Below are positions 25,531 through 35,019 of a DNA stretch of 64,000 nucleotides, piece after piece (the first letter of the stretch is position 1; each line of letters starts with the position of its first letter). This DNA comes from CAVQCA01 sp963710815. GTDB taxonomy: Bacteria; Pseudomonadota; Gammaproteobacteria; UBA9214. The stretch is from NCBI GenBank assembly GCA_963710815.1, contig CAVQCA010000041.1:7917-71916 (forward strand), given 5' to 3'. Position numbers and translations under genes: made by a program. The notes under the pieces are model-generated. The model did no database searches. It worked only from the letters and a program-made list of their open reading frames with translations, and had not been told where the DNA came from.

Positions 25531-27069
25531 ATGGTTGCAGATATAAATAGACCGGAGGAAATGGATCCCAGCGGCATTCGCAAGGCGCTGCGACTGGTCG
25601 CCTCCCTGCGAGATTCCCCGGCGGGTAATGTCATCTACCGCCAGCTCGAACGCATGCTGGATGACATCGCGACCCACCACCTCAAGGTGGAAATTGCCTA
25701 CGCCGGTTTCGTCAATTCATTGCTGGAGGCGTTCGCCTCGCATCTCGTGCCGGGTTCTTCCCGCTATATCCAGGTCAAGTTGTTGCAGGCGCGGCTCCAG
25801 CCCCCGCTTACCGTTACCGAGTTGAATACGCTGGGTGAGTTCGTCAACCAGTTCTCGGACGAGATCCGTACCACCCGCGATGTGGCTACAACGGCTTTTG
25901 CCGCGGCCATCAGCCCCCTGTTGCGCGCCTTCGGTATCGAGGAATCGGTAAACGCGGCAGTGGCTCAGGCGTCTGCGGAGGTGGTGCCTGCCGCCGCTGT
26001 CGAGGAATCAGGCGTTGAGCCCGAAGTAGAGGTGCCGGATGGGCAAACGGAGCGAACGGAGCTGACGTCGGAGGAAGCTGACGAGTCTCCCGAGGAGGAT
26101 GATGAATACGAGGAAGGCGAAGACGAAGATGACGAGTCAGAGGCAGGGAGCTACGCAGAAGAGAATGACGACTCCCTGGTCATGGCTCCCGGCATGGACG
26201 ACAAGGGATTTCACCAGGAACTGGAGACCCGGCGGGAGGACATTTTGAAGCTGCAATCCAGTCTGGGGCAACAGGTGATGGAGACGATCAGCCAGAACGA
26301 GGAATTCGGCGTGATCCTCGAGGTCGTGCTGGCCGAGTTGCGTCAGGCCATGGAGGTCTCGGGTATCGAGAATGCACGCTGGACGCTGATCCGCGAGGTC
26401 GAGAAGCTCATGAAAGGGCACAATGAACTCGCCGACAAGCTCGACAGCACCCACCATTACCTGCAGCTGGTCGAATCCGACAGCCGCGAGTTGACCGATG
26501 AATTGACCCGGGTGCGGATGCTCAGTCTGACGGATGAACTGACCGGTCTCGCGAATCGCCGCGCCTTCATGCGGCGCCTGGAAGACGAGGTGGCGCGGGT
26601 GCAGCGCTATGGTTTCCCCCTGTCTTTCGCACTCATGGACCTCGATCATTTCAAGGGTGTCAACGACGAATTCGGCCACGCCGCCGGTGATGAGGTCCTG
26701 CGAGTGTATGCCAGAAATATCCTCTCTGTGTTTCGTCACCATGACATGGTGGCCCGCTACGGCGGAGAGGAATTCGCCGTTCTGCTGCCGAATACCGACT
26801 CCGACGGCGCCATTCGCGCGTTAAACAAGGTCAGGCGGCGCGCCGGTGAAACCCGCTGGCAGAGCAATGGCGCCGTTTCACAAGTGCCCACATTTTCCGC
26901 CGGTGTCTCGCTGTTCAAACCCGGCGAATCGGCCAGTGCCTTCATGGAACGCGCAGACAAGGCACTCTACCGCGCCAAACGCCTGGGGCGTGACCGCATC
27001 GAGCTGGATATCACCTACGAAACCGAAGAGAACCGCCGTTCACCGCGCCGGCGCAGCACGGACCTCTGA
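25531..27069 (+). CDS. Diguanylate cyclase with unassigned N-terminal region
   Basis: About 512 residues. The N-terminal about 150 residues are helical with no domain I recognise. A strongly acidic Glu/Asp stretch spans about 165-225 and a probable coiled coil about 235-345. The C-terminal GGDEF domain begins at LTDELTGLANRRAFMRRLE. Its active site is RYGGEEFAVLLP (GGEEF), and an inhibitory I-site RHHD lies five residues before it, so an active, product-inhibited cyclase is expected. No membrane segment. The start is uncertain: 25480, 25531 or 25561 (the last with GGAGG very close). Confidence 0.85.
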   Translation: MVADINRPEEMDPSGIRKALRLVASLRDSPAGNVIYRQLERMLDDIATHHLKVEIAYAGFVNSLLEAFASHLVPGSSRYIQVKLLQARLQPPLTVTELNTLGEFVNQFSDEIRTTRDVATTAFAAAISPLLRAFGIEESVNAAVAQASAEVVPAAAVEESGVEPEVEVPDGQTERTELTSEEADESPEEDDEYEEGEDEDDESEAGSYAEENDDSLVMAPGMDDKGFHQELETRREDILKLQSSLGQQVMETISQNEEFGVILEVVLAELRQAMEVSGIENARWTLIREVEKLMKGHNELADKLDSTHHYLQLVESDSRELTDELTRVRMLSLTDELTGLANRRAFMRRLEDEVARVQRYGFPLSFALMDLDHFKGVNDEFGHAAGDEVLRVYARNILSVFRHHDMVARYGGEEFAVLLPNTDSDGAIRALNKVRRRAGETRWQSNGAVSQVPTFSAGVSLFKPGESASAFMERADKALYRAKRLGRDRIELDITYETEENRRSPRRRSTDL

Positions 27070-27144
27070 CAAATCTGCTTCCGGCGGTACAGTCAGCCTG
27101 TATAATTGCCACCAGCCATTCAAACACAAAGGGACTATAGCGAC

Positions 27145-27510
27145 ATGGCAACGGTCGATCTGACCCTCGAGTCATTCGAGGACGTCATCAAGGAGAATGA
27201 TATCGTGCTGGTGGATTTCTGGGCGTCATGGTGTGGACCCTGTAGACAGTTCGCGCCCGTCTACGATGCCATGTCCGGGGAGCATCCGGATATGGTATTC
27301 GCCAAGGTCAACACCGAGGATCAGCGCGAACTCGCCCAGCATTTCCGGATACGCTCGATTCCCACGCTGGTGATTTTCCGGGAGCAGATCATCGTGTTTT
27401 CACAGCCGGGGGCGTTGCCGCCTGCGGCGCTGGCTGATCTCCTGGGAAAGGTGCAGGAGCTCGACATGAACCTCGTCCGCAAGGAAATTGCGGATGCGGG
27501 GCAGGGCTGA
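27145..27510 (+). CDS. Thioredoxin-family protein
   Basis: 121 residues; the active site WASWCGPCRQF lies near residue 30, with the cis-proline IRSIPTLVIF near 75. No signal peptide, so a cytoplasmic disulfide reductase is likely. Longer at the C-terminus than classical thioredoxin by about 12 residues. AAAGGGA before ATG 27145. Eight bases separate it from the exported SIMPL protein gene. Confidence 0.9.
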   Translation: MATVDLTLESFEDVIKENDIVLVDFWASWCGPCRQFAPVYDAMSGEHPDMVFAKVNTEDQRELAQHFRIRSIPTLVIFREQIIVFSQPGALPPAALADLLGKVQELDMNLVRKEIADAGQG

Positions 27511-27518
27511 GCACGGTC

Positions 27519-28241
27519 ATGCGCAGGGCGATCCGATCCGGCGTGATGAGCCCCGTGCGGGTTGCCGGCACAGCCATGCTGCTCGCCTGTTTCCTGACGA
27601 CGGCGCAGGCGAGCTCCGATAGCCATTACGACCGGATTCAGTTCCGGGCGACGGAGCGTGAGTCGGTCACCAACGACACCATGCACGCCACGCTCGGCGC
27701 CTCCGGCGAATCGTCCGATCCCGCCAAACTGGCCGCCCGCATCAACGATGCCATGAACTGGGCCCTGGGGATTGCCAAGGGCTACGCGGGAGTGACGGTC
27801 GGGACCGGAAGCTACCAGACCTATCCCGTATACGAGAAGACCGTCCTCAAAGGATGGCGCGCCCGGCAGAATCTGGAACTGCAGGGCAAGGACAGTCGCC
27901 TCATGGGCCGGCTGGTGGGCGAATTGCAGGCAAGGCTCCAGGTCCAGTCCATGTCGTTTTCCGTCTCGGATGCGAGACGCAGCGGGATCGAAAACCGACT
28001 GATCACCCGGGCGCTGGATGCCTTCAAGAAGCGGGCGGACCTTGTCGTCAAGAACCTGCAGGCGACCGGATACCGTATCGTGGATATCAGCATCAATACT
28101 TCATCGCCGCGACCGCCGACACCTTATCCGGTCGGGATGATGGCCGCTCAGTCGAAGTCCGAGTCACCTGTCGCCGTGGAGGCCGGTGAGAGCGAGATCG
28201 GCGTCACGGTCAGTGGCACCATCGAGCTGACATTGCCCTGA
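27519..28241 (+). CDS. Exported SIMPL (DUF541) domain protein
   Basis: 240 residues with an N-terminal signal peptide (hydrophobic VAGTAMLLACFLTTAQA, likely cut before SSD). The body fits the SIMPL/DUF541 family: a conserved start SVTNDTMHATLGASGES, a middle YEKTVLKGWRARQNLELQGK and a C-terminal VTVSGTIELTL. Family members are periplasmic or outer-membrane proteins with oxidative-stress phenotypes; the exact role is unknown. Confidence 0.8.
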   Translation: MRRAIRSGVMSPVRVAGTAMLLACFLTTAQASSDSHYDRIQFRATERESVTNDTMHATLGASGESSDPAKLAARINDAMNWALGIAKGYAGVTVGTGSYQTYPVYEKTVLKGWRARQNLELQGKDSRLMGRLVGELQARLQVQSMSFSVSDARRSGIENRLITRALDAFKKRADLVVKNLQATGYRIVDISINTSSPRPPTPYPVGMMAAQSKSESPVAVEAGESEIGVTVSGTIELTLP

Positions 28242-28260
28242 TTCCAGACGCGGATTGGAA

Positions 28261-29422
28261 TCAGGACGGCACGGCTGCGCCGGCGCCGGAATCCTCTACC
28301 AGATCCGGTTCTCCGCAACAGGCGCTGATTTCACGCCGTGCGGCATCACGCAGCCGCAGGGCATGCTGCCAGCCTTTTCCGGAAGGTGGTATGGGCGGTC
28401 GGATGATAACCTCGATATGTGTGCGCCGCGGCAGCCAGTGGTTTCTGCTCAAGACGTTACGCGCGCCACGGATCGCAACCGGCACGACGGCTGCGCCGCT
28501 GTGCACGGCCGTCACGAATGCCCCCATGCGGAACGGCTGCAAACCCGCGAAGTTGATGAAAGTGCCTTCCGGGAAAAATACCAGGCTGTTGCCGTTTTTC
28601 GCCTCTCTTGCCATGCGGCGCACCGAGACGGCACTGCGATGGGCGTTGAAACGATCAACGAACTCGACGCCAAAGCGCTGCAGGATCAGGCGTACAGGCA
28701 GCAGCCGTGACAATTCGCCCTTGACGATGAAGCGAATAGGCATTCCCAGTGCGGCGATGAGGGATGAACCCGTCCAGGTAACCGGTGTGATTGGCCACCA
28801 CGATCATGGGTTTGCCGGAGTCCAGATATTCATGCCCGGTGACCGTGAACGGCGTGAAGGTGCATTTGAACAGCAATCTGGTGCAGGTGCGTGCGATGCG
28901 GGTCCGCCAGCGACGCACCGGGGTGAAAACCATCAGCAACCAGGCAGGCACACTCAGGACAAGCACGACCAGCCAGGCATAGACGCCATAAAACCGGTCG
29001 ATCAGGGTGTTTTGCCATCGTCGGCGGGCCGCGGGTACGGGGACGTGATCTCCGTATCCACCCATCAGCAGCGTGCCGGGATCGTTCTGCAGGACGTTTA
29101 TCGTCTCCGTCCGGGCCGGGCCGTGCATCCGGCCGCCGCTGCCCTGTGCGATGATCACCTGCATCAGTTCATGGGGCGTGTAGGCGCAGACCGCGGTTTT
29201 CTCATCCAGGCTGACGTTGAACAACCGTTCGATCCGGGTGAGCAACTCCATGCGTGCGATGCTGTCCAGGCCGAGTTCACGTTCGAGCAGCGTATGCGGT
29301 GTGAAGCGTACATATTTCCACTTGGGGTGGACCTCACCCACCATGGTGCGGATAACGGCGAGCAGTGCATCGATGTCCGGCAGCTGCCCGGAAGCCGGGA
29401 GTATGTCACTCTGTTCGTTCAT
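28261..29422 (-). pseudogene. Acyl-carrier domain fused to PlsC-like acyltransferase, frameshifted
   Basis: N-terminal about 90 residues form an acyl-carrier-like domain with the phosphopantetheine serine in LERELGLDSIARMEL. A hydrophobic segment follows (AWLVVLVLSVPAWLLMVF) and then an acyltransferase domain with NHTGYLDG (HX4D) and FPEGTF. One extra base near 28767 (in the GGGTTC stretch just after LDG on the coding strand) shifts the frame; the continuation starts SSLIAALGMPIRFIVKGEL in the next frame. Without it the gene would encode about 386 residues. This could be a recent pseudogene or a sequencing error. Likely role if intact: esterifying lipids at the inner membrane using a self-carried acyl group. 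Confidence 0.75.
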
Positions 29423-29520
29423 GCGAATAAACGCGGGGTGTCTGTCCCTTTTAGTCCGCGGCCTGGCCGGACCGCAGTCATGGCCTCATGCTGTGAGGTT
29501 TATGCTAATGTAAAGGCATC

Positions 29521-30891
29521 ATGAATAATATTGCCCGTTTCCGCAATTCCCGCTACGGAATGCTTTTGCTCCTGCTGCTGTGCATGTCACCGCTCCGGGT
29601 GCCGGCGGCAGGCGAACACGACATCGTGGTGCTGGAAGTGCGGGGCGCCATCGGACCGGCTACCAGCGATTATGTGCATCGCGGCATCGAGCAGGCGGTG
29701 GCGCGGCATGCGGTGGCGGTCATCCTGCGCATGGACACCCCCGGTGGTCTCGACAGCGCCATGCGCGCAATCATCCAGGATATCCTCGTGTCACCCGTTC
29801 CGGTGGTCACCTATGTGGCTCCGGGAGGCGCCCGGGCGGCCAGCGCGGGAACCTATATCCTCTATGCCAGCCACGTGGCCGCAATGGCGCCGGGTACGAA
29901 TCTCGGCGCGGCAACTCCGGTCGAGATCGGCGGGGCCGCGCCGGAAATCCCGGGCGGCCAGCGCAAGGACGGTGAAGGGGCCAAAGACGGCACCGGACAG
30001 ACCGCCATGGAGCGCAAACGGGTCAATGACGCTGCGGCCTATATCCGCAGTCTGGCCAACCTGCGCGGACGCAACGCCGACTGGGGCGAGCTCGCCGTGC
30101 GTGATGCCGCCAGCCTCACGGCAAATGAGGCGCTGGAGAAGGGCGTCATCGATCTGGTGGCCACCGATATGAATGACCTGCTGCAGAAGTTGCAGGGTCG
30201 CTCCGTCACGCTGCTTGGATCGACCCGGGTGCTGGAAACGGCTTCGGCGCACATCGAAACGATGCAACCGGACTGGCGCAGCCGGCTGCTTGCGGTGATC
30301 ACGGACCCGAACGTGGCCTATGTCCTGATGCTGATCGGCATCTATGGCCTGTTCTTCGAGTTCGCCAATCCGGGATATATCCTGCCAGGCGTGGCCGGCG
30401 CCATCAGTCTGGTACTCGCCCTCTATGCCTTCCAGATCCTGCCGGTGAACTACGCCGGACTCGCCCTGTTGTCGCTGGGCCTTGTTTTCATGCTGGCGGA
30501 GGCCTTTGTACCCAGCTTCGGTGCCCTGGGCATCGGCGGCGTCATCGGCTTCGTGATCGGGTCGATTATCCTGTTCGATCAGGGTGCGGCCGGCTATGCC
30601 GTGTCACTGCCGCTGATACTGGCGCTCGCGCTGCTCAGTGCCGGATTCTTCATGTTTATCGTCGGGGCCGCGATCAAGGCGCGCCGGCGGCCGGTGGTGA
30701 GCGGCCGGGAGGAACTGCTGCGCGCACGCGGTGAAGTGCTGGACGATTTCGCGGACAAGGGACTGATCCGTATCCACAGTGAGGTCTGGCAGGCGGTGAC
30801 CAAAACGCCGCTCAGGCGCGGAGCGAAGGTGCGGGTGCGCGCTGTCGAGGGGCTCGTGTTGAGCGTCGAACCGGAAACAGAGGAGAAATGA
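29521..30891 (+). CDS. NfeD-family membrane serine protease
   Basis: 456 residues. A signal/anchor is followed by a ClpP-like protease domain. RMDTPGGLDSAM is the conserved opening, and the nucleophile serine is in ARAASAGTYI. Several membrane helices follow (about 258-385), with a soluble OB-fold NfeD domain at the C-terminus (VWQAVTKTPLRRGAKVRV). NfeD proteins work with the neighbouring stomatin-like slipin in membrane protein quality control; the slipin starts two bases after the stop. Confidence 0.92.
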   Translation: MNNIARFRNSRYGMLLLLLLCMSPLRVPAAGEHDIVVLEVRGAIGPATSDYVHRGIEQAVARHAVAVILRMDTPGGLDSAMRAIIQDILVSPVPVVTYVAPGGARAASAGTYILYASHVAAMAPGTNLGAATPVEIGGAAPEIPGGQRKDGEGAKDGTGQTAMERKRVNDAAAYIRSLANLRGRNADWGELAVRDAASLTANEALEKGVIDLVATDMNDLLQKLQGRSVTLLGSTRVLETASAHIETMQPDWRSRLLAVITDPNVAYVLMLIGIYGLFFEFANPGYILPGVAGAISLVLALYAFQILPVNYAGLALLSLGLVFMLAEAFVPSFGALGIGGVIGFVIGSIILFDQGAAGYAVSLPLILALALLSAGFFMFIVGAAIKARRRPVVSGREELLRARGEVLDDFADKGLIRIHSEVWQAVTKTPLRRGAKVRVRAVEGLVLSVEPETEEK

Positions 30892-30892
30892 G

Positions 30893-31651
30893 ATGGCTAT
30901 ACCGGGCATATTCGTCGGGCTGATTGTCTTTGTCGCGCTGATGCTCTACACCTTCCGTATTCTCAGGGAGTACGAGCGCGGTGTCGTGTTTACGCTGGGG
31001 CGTTTCTGGAAGGTCAAGGGGCCGGGGCTGATCATCATCATCCCGGTCATCCAGCAGATGGTGAGGGTCGATCTGCGCACGGTCGTCATGGATGTGCCCA
31101 GCCAGGACGTCATCTCGCGCGACAACGTCTCGGTAAAGGTCAATGCCGTGCTCTATTTCCGCGTCATCGATTCCGAACGCGCCGTCATCCAGGTCGAGGA
31201 CTACCTGGCCGCAACCAGCCAGCTGGCCCAGACCACGCTGCGCTCCGTGCTCGGGCAGCACGAGCTGGATGACATGCTGGCCGAGCGCGAAAAGCTCAAC
31301 GCCGATATCCAGTCGTTGCTGGACCAGCGGACTGACGCGTGGGGCATCAAGGTGGCGAATGTCGAGATCAAGCATGTCGATATCGACGAAACCATGGTGC
31401 GCGCCATTGCCCGCCAGGCGGAGGCCGAGCGCGAACGGCGCGCCAAGATCATTCATGCCGAGGGTGAAATGCAGGCCTCCGAGAAACTCGTCGAGGCGGC
31501 GCGCATTCTTAATCAGCAGCCCCAGTCGCTGCAACTGCGCTACCTGCAGACGCTGACGGAGATCGCCGGCGACAAGAGTTCGACCATCGTCTTTCCCCTG
31601 CCACTGGACAGCATCGGTCGGATCTTCGACCGTCCCCGCAGCGAAGGTTGA
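30893..31651 (+). CDS. Slipin / stomatin-like SPFH protein
   Basis: 252 residues. A short N-terminal membrane hairpin (IPGIFVGLIVFVALMLYTF) leads to the Band 7/SPFH domain (REYERGVVFTLGRFWKVKGP, continuing to about 190) and a helical C-terminal part. It oligomerises at membrane microdomains. Gene order nfeD-slipin is the known functional pair. The stop overlaps the next start (TTGA). Confidence 0.93.
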   Translation: MAIPGIFVGLIVFVALMLYTFRILREYERGVVFTLGRFWKVKGPGLIIIIPVIQQMVRVDLRTVVMDVPSQDVISRDNVSVKVNAVLYFRVIDSERAVIQVEDYLAATSQLAQTTLRSVLGQHELDDMLAEREKLNADIQSLLDQRTDAWGIKVANVEIKHVDIDETMVRAIARQAEAERERRAKIIHAEGEMQASEKLVEAARILNQQPQSLQLRYLQTLTEIAGDKSSTIVFPLPLDSIGRIFDRPRSEG

Positions 31652-32595
31652 CCGGCTTGCCGGCCAGACCGCCGGGAGCGGCGCCGGCTGCTCACGGCGG
31701 CGACGAGGCCACGCGCCAGGCCATTGAACTGTTCCTGGACGCGCAGTGGATGGAACGCGGGTTGAGCGAGAACACCCTGGCGGCCTATCGCAACGACCTC
31801 AACGGACTTGCCGCCTGGCTCGCGCCGCGTGGCCACGGCATCGCGGCGGCCCGCCGCGAGGACCTGCTCGACTACCTCTCGGAACGGGTGGTCCACGGCG
31901 CCAGGCCGAGGACCACGGCGCGGTTGCTGTCCTCCCTGCGCCGCTTTTACCGCTATCTCGTCCGCGAAGGGCGGCGCTCCGACGATCCCACGCTTCGCAT
32001 CGATATGCCGCGCATCGGCCGGCCACTGCCGGATTCCCTGAGCGAGGAGGAGGTCGAAACGCTGCTCGGCGCACCCGAGGCAGGGGAGATGCTGGGGCTG
32101 CGCGATCGCGCCATGCTGGAACTTCTCTATGCCTGCGGCCTGCGGGTTTCGGAGCTGGTCAGTGTGACCCTGGAGCAGATCGATCTTACCCAGGGGGTGG
32201 TGAGGCTGATGGGCAAGGGCAGCAAGGAACGCCTGGTGCCGATGGGCGAGGAAGCCATGGACTGGCTGCAGCGTTATATCGCGCACAGCCGCCCGGAACT
32301 GGCCGCCGGGGCAAGCGCCAGGCAGTTGTTTATCACCCGCCGCGGCAAGGCCATGACCCGCCAGGCCTTCTGGTACCGGCTGCGCCACTATGCCGTAAAA
32401 TCAGGGATTAACAAGGCGTTGTCACCGCATACCCTGCGACATGCCTTCGCCACGCACCTGCTCAACCACGGTGCGGACCTGCGCGTGGTGCAGATGCTGC
32501 TCGGTCATAGTGACCTGTCGACCACGCAGATATATACTCATGTGGCACGCGAGCGTTTGAAGGAACTGCATGCCCGACATCATCCGCGCGGTTGA
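31648..32595 (+). CDS. xerD: Tyrosine recombinase XerD
   Basis: 315 residues. An N-terminal SAM-like domain (FLDAQWMERGLSENTLAAY) is followed by the catalytic domain. The latter has R in LYACGLRVSELV, HTLRHAFATHLL (HxxR), and the tyrosine nucleophile in HSDLSTTQIYTHV. Resolves chromosome dimers at dif with XerC. TTG start at 31648 overlaps the slipin stop; the N-terminal 15 residues are Pro/Ala-rich, so the true start may be a little later. No island or phage context here, which supports the housekeeping call. Confidence 0.92.
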   Translation: MTGLPARPPGAAPAAHGGDEATRQAIELFLDAQWMERGLSENTLAAYRNDLNGLAAWLAPRGHGIAAARREDLLDYLSERVVHGARPRTTARLLSSLRRFYRYLVREGRRSDDPTLRIDMPRIGRPLPDSLSEEEVETLLGAPEAGEMLGLRDRAMLELLYACGLRVSELVSVTLEQIDLTQGVVRLMGKGSKERLVPMGEEAMDWLQRYIAHSRPELAAGASARQLFITRRGKAMTRQAFWYRLRHYAVKSGINKALSPHTLRHAFATHLLNHGADLRVVQMLLGHSDLSTTQIYTHVARERLKELHARHHPRG

Positions 32596-32688
32596 GCCGG
32601 TCCTTTTCCCTGCATGTGCTGACCGCGCCGATTCACGGCGGAAACTTCTCCTATCGACCGGGTGTCAAACCCGGAATACATGGTGTTT

Positions 32689-33417
32689 ATGATGAATATA
32701 CAACGGCTAAAGGCATGCCTGCTGGCGCTGGCATTTGTGGTTGTGAACCCGGCACTCGCCGCTCCCGGGAGCCATGAGGCGATCGAGGCCTCGCTCAAGA
32801 AGGTGCTGCCCGATATGAAGACGGACCAGATCCGGCCGTCCCCGATTCAGGGGATTTCCGAAGTGCAGATGGGGCCGCGTCTGTTTTACGTGACCAATGA
32901 TGGCAGATACCTGCTGCAGGGTAACCTGATCGATCTGCAGACCCGCCAGGACATCAGTGAGAACCGCCGCAAGGCCTTCCGTCTGCAGGCGATCAACGCC
33001 CTCGGCGAGCAGGATATGATCATTTTCCCGGCGAAAAACCCGCGCCATACGGTCACTGTATTCACTGACCTGGATTGCGCCTACTGCCGCAAGCTGCACA
33101 AGCAGATCGGCCGCTACAACGATCTCGGCATCACCGTGCGCTATCTCCTGTACCCGCGTTCCGGGCCGAATACACCGTCGTACTACAAGGCAGTCACGGT
33201 GTGGTGCAGCAAGAATCGCCAGGATGCCCTGACCCGCGCCAAGTCGGGAGAAGCACTCAAGCCGCTCACCTGCAAGAACCCCGTCATGTCCACGATTGAA
33301 CTGGGCCAGGCCATGGGCCTGCAGGGCACGCCCGCGATTGTGCTGGACGATGGTGAGATGGTGCCCGGCTATGTGCCCCCCGAGCGGCTGGCCGCGGCGC
33401 TGGATGCGGAGAAATAG
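32689..33417 (+). CDS. dsbC: Thiol:disulfide interchange protein DsbC
   Basis: About 242 residues with signal peptide (CLLALAFVVVNPALA, cut before APG). An N-terminal dimerisation domain (SLKKVLPDMKTDQIRPSPI) leads to the thioredoxin fold, with active site FTDLDCAYCRKLH and TPAIVLDDG. Periplasmic disulfide isomerase. Lies downstream of xerD as in E. coli (xerD-dsbC). Two adjacent ATG codons at 32689 and 32692. Confidence 0.93.
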   Translation: MMNIQRLKACLLALAFVVVNPALAAPGSHEAIEASLKKVLPDMKTDQIRPSPIQGISEVQMGPRLFYVTNDGRYLLQGNLIDLQTRQDISENRRKAFRLQAINALGEQDMIIFPAKNPRHTVTVFTDLDCAYCRKLHKQIGRYNDLGITVRYLLYPRSGPNTPSYYKAVTVWCSKNRQDALTRAKSGEALKPLTCKNPVMSTIELGQAMGLQGTPAIVLDDGEMVPGYVPPERLAAALDAEK

Positions 33418-33438
33418 ACCCCCGGGACTTCTGCGGTT

Positions 33439-34302
33439 TCAGAGCATGGCCGCGGACAGCTTGCGGCGGTAGGTCTTGACCAGCTCGTCTTCATCGTCCA
33501 GCAGCCCGAATACCGCCAGCAGCCCCTTTCGGGCGGCGTCATCGCCGAATGCGCGGTCGTTGCGGATGATATACAGCAGTTCCTCCATGGCCTCCTGCAA
33601 CCTTCCGTCGAGCACATAGCGCGCCGCCAGCCGGTAGCGTGCCTGGCTGTCCCCGGAGTGGTCCCCGAGTTGCCGTTCGAGTTCCGCGATCGGCGCGGCA
33701 TCCTGCGCAATCCGGGAGAAGTCGAGCAGGGCGCTCAGCTTGTGGGCCTCCGGCTCCTCGCGAACCGCCCAGGGCAGCGCTTCCAGCAGGGATTCCGCCT
33801 CGGCGAGGCGGCCGGCATCGAGGTACAGTCCCACCAGCGCAAACTGCACGCGGGAATTTTCGGGGTCGGCCTCCTGCGCCTTGCGCAGCATGGAGATCGC
33901 TTTCTCCGTGCGGCCCTGTTGATGAGCATCGAGCGCCGCGAGGCGAAGCTTGTCCGAGTCGCGTTCGATGTAGGGATCGAGCAGGGCGCGCAGCGTCGAT
34001 TCGGTCTGGGCGCCGAGGATTTCCTCGACCACCTCGCCGTTCCTGTAAAGGCGCATGGTGGGCAGGCTGCGGATGCCGTGCTCCTGTGCCAGATGGCGCT
34101 CGGTGTCGGTGTTCACCTTGGCGAGCAGGAATTTCCCGGCGTATTCCCCGACCAGTTTGGCCAGCACCGGCATCTGCATGTGGCAGGGCCCGCACCAGTC
34201 GGCCCAGAAATCAACCAGCACCGGTACGGTGTGCGACGCCTCGATGACCTGACTCTGGAAGGTATCCAGTGTGACGTTGTGGATGTAGGGGGAATCGTTC
34301 AT
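33439..34302 (-). CDS. Thioredoxin-TPR co-chaperone (YbbN/CnoX-like)
   Basis: 287 residues. N-terminal thioredoxin domain with DFWADWCGPCHMQMPVLAKL and SLPTMRLYRNGE; C-terminal tetratricopeptide-like helices (about 120-280; AQEADPENSRVQFALVGLYL). Family members hand unfolded substrates to GroEL and DnaK and guard against oxidation. Unlike E. coli CnoX, which has a Ser-X-X-Cys site, the full CGPC site is present. Divergent from no other gene; fdxA follows upstream on the same strand. Confidence 0.9.
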   Translation of the reverse strand: MNDSPYIHNVTLDTFQSQVIEASHTVPVLVDFWADWCGPCHMQMPVLAKLVGEYAGKFLLAKVNTDTERHLAQEHGIRSLPTMRLYRNGEVVEEILGAQTESTLRALLDPYIERDSDKLRLAALDAHQQGRTEKAISMLRKAQEADPENSRVQFALVGLYLDAGRLAEAESLLEALPWAVREEPEAHKLSALLDFSRIAQDAAPIAELERQLGDHSGDSQARYRLAARYVLDGRLQEAMEELLYIIRNDRAFGDDAARKGLLAVFGLLDDEDELVKTYRRKLSAAML

Positions 34303-34369
34303 GGATGTCTGTTTCGTACTGTGGTTGCGGATGCCGGCGGATTGCCTGCGATCGAGGGCATGGCCCCCG

Positions 34370-34693
34370 TCAGCGTTCCAGATATTTCAGCTTGTCCGGA
34401 ACATCCTTCCATTCCTCGGAATCCGGCGGCGGGTCCTTTTTCTGGGTGATCACCGGCCATTCATGGGCCAGTTCGGCATTGAGCGCGAGGAACTGCTCCT
34501 GGCCGGCGGGCAGGTCATCCTCGGCGTAGATGGCATTGATCGGACACTCCGGTTCACACAGGGTGCAATCGATGCATTCATCCGGATCGATGACGAGGAA
34601 ATTGGGGCCTTCGTGGAAACAGTCGACCGGGCAGACTTCAACACAGTCCGTATATTTGCACTTGATGCAGCTTTCAACGACGACAAAGGTCAT
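34370..34693 (-). CDS. fdxA: 7Fe-type ferredoxin FdxA
   Basis: 107 residues. Cluster ligands in ESCIKCKYTDCVEVCPVDCF and DECIDCTLCEPECPINAI, the Azotobacter FdI-like [3Fe-4S][4Fe-4S] pattern, with the long C-terminal tail ending DVPDKLKYLER. Cytoplasmic electron carrier. Conserved position near mutS in gammaproteobacteria. Confidence 0.95.
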   Translation of the reverse strand: MTFVVVESCIKCKYTDCVEVCPVDCFHEGPNFLVIDPDECIDCTLCEPECPINAIYAEDDLPAGQEQFLALNAELAHEWPVITQKKDPPPDSEEWKDVPDKLKYLER

Positions 34694-34910
34694 GAGGTTC
34701 TCCTAAATCCACAAATTTCCCGGTGATTCCGCCTCGGCGAGGTCAGCAAACCGGAATGTTAACAAAGCTGGCAGTTCGGCAGGTACCCTGGATCACCCGG
34801 TTCGCGTCAGCGCGTGACTGGCCGGCCGGTTGCTCAGGGTGCGACGGGATTATAACCCTGCGCCGCCCGGATTTTCTTCCCGTTGGTGCGCCCTGGGGAT
34901 GTAACCACAT

Positions 34911-34996
34911 TTTTACCCCAGAGACGCAAAGGACGCAGAGAAATCCTTATTGTAAAAACAAGCAAACACTTTGCGCTCTTTGCGTCTTTGCGGTGA
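34911..34996 (+). repeat. Palindromic repeat, family A, copy 4
   Basis: TTTTACCCCAGAGACGCAAA (34911 on) and CTTTGCGCTCTTTGCGTCTT (34970 on), continuing to GCGGTGAG. The flank TTTCTTTATGGATGAGCGCTAA resembles that of copy 3. The fdxA-mutS gap (34694-35019) holds nothing else that I can support. Confidence 0.8.
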
Positions 34997-35019
34997 GTAG
35001 ATTTCTTTATGGATGAGCG

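Noticed and set aside
28255..29524. Plus-strand frames of 151 and 377 codons opposite the acyltransferase
   Set aside because: Antisense shadows; the minus strand carries the acyl-carrier and acyltransferase motifs.
31648..32595. XerD-like gene as a phage or island integrase
   Set aside because: It lies in a tight core operon with slipin and next to dsbC, with all XerD features, and not next to a tRNA.
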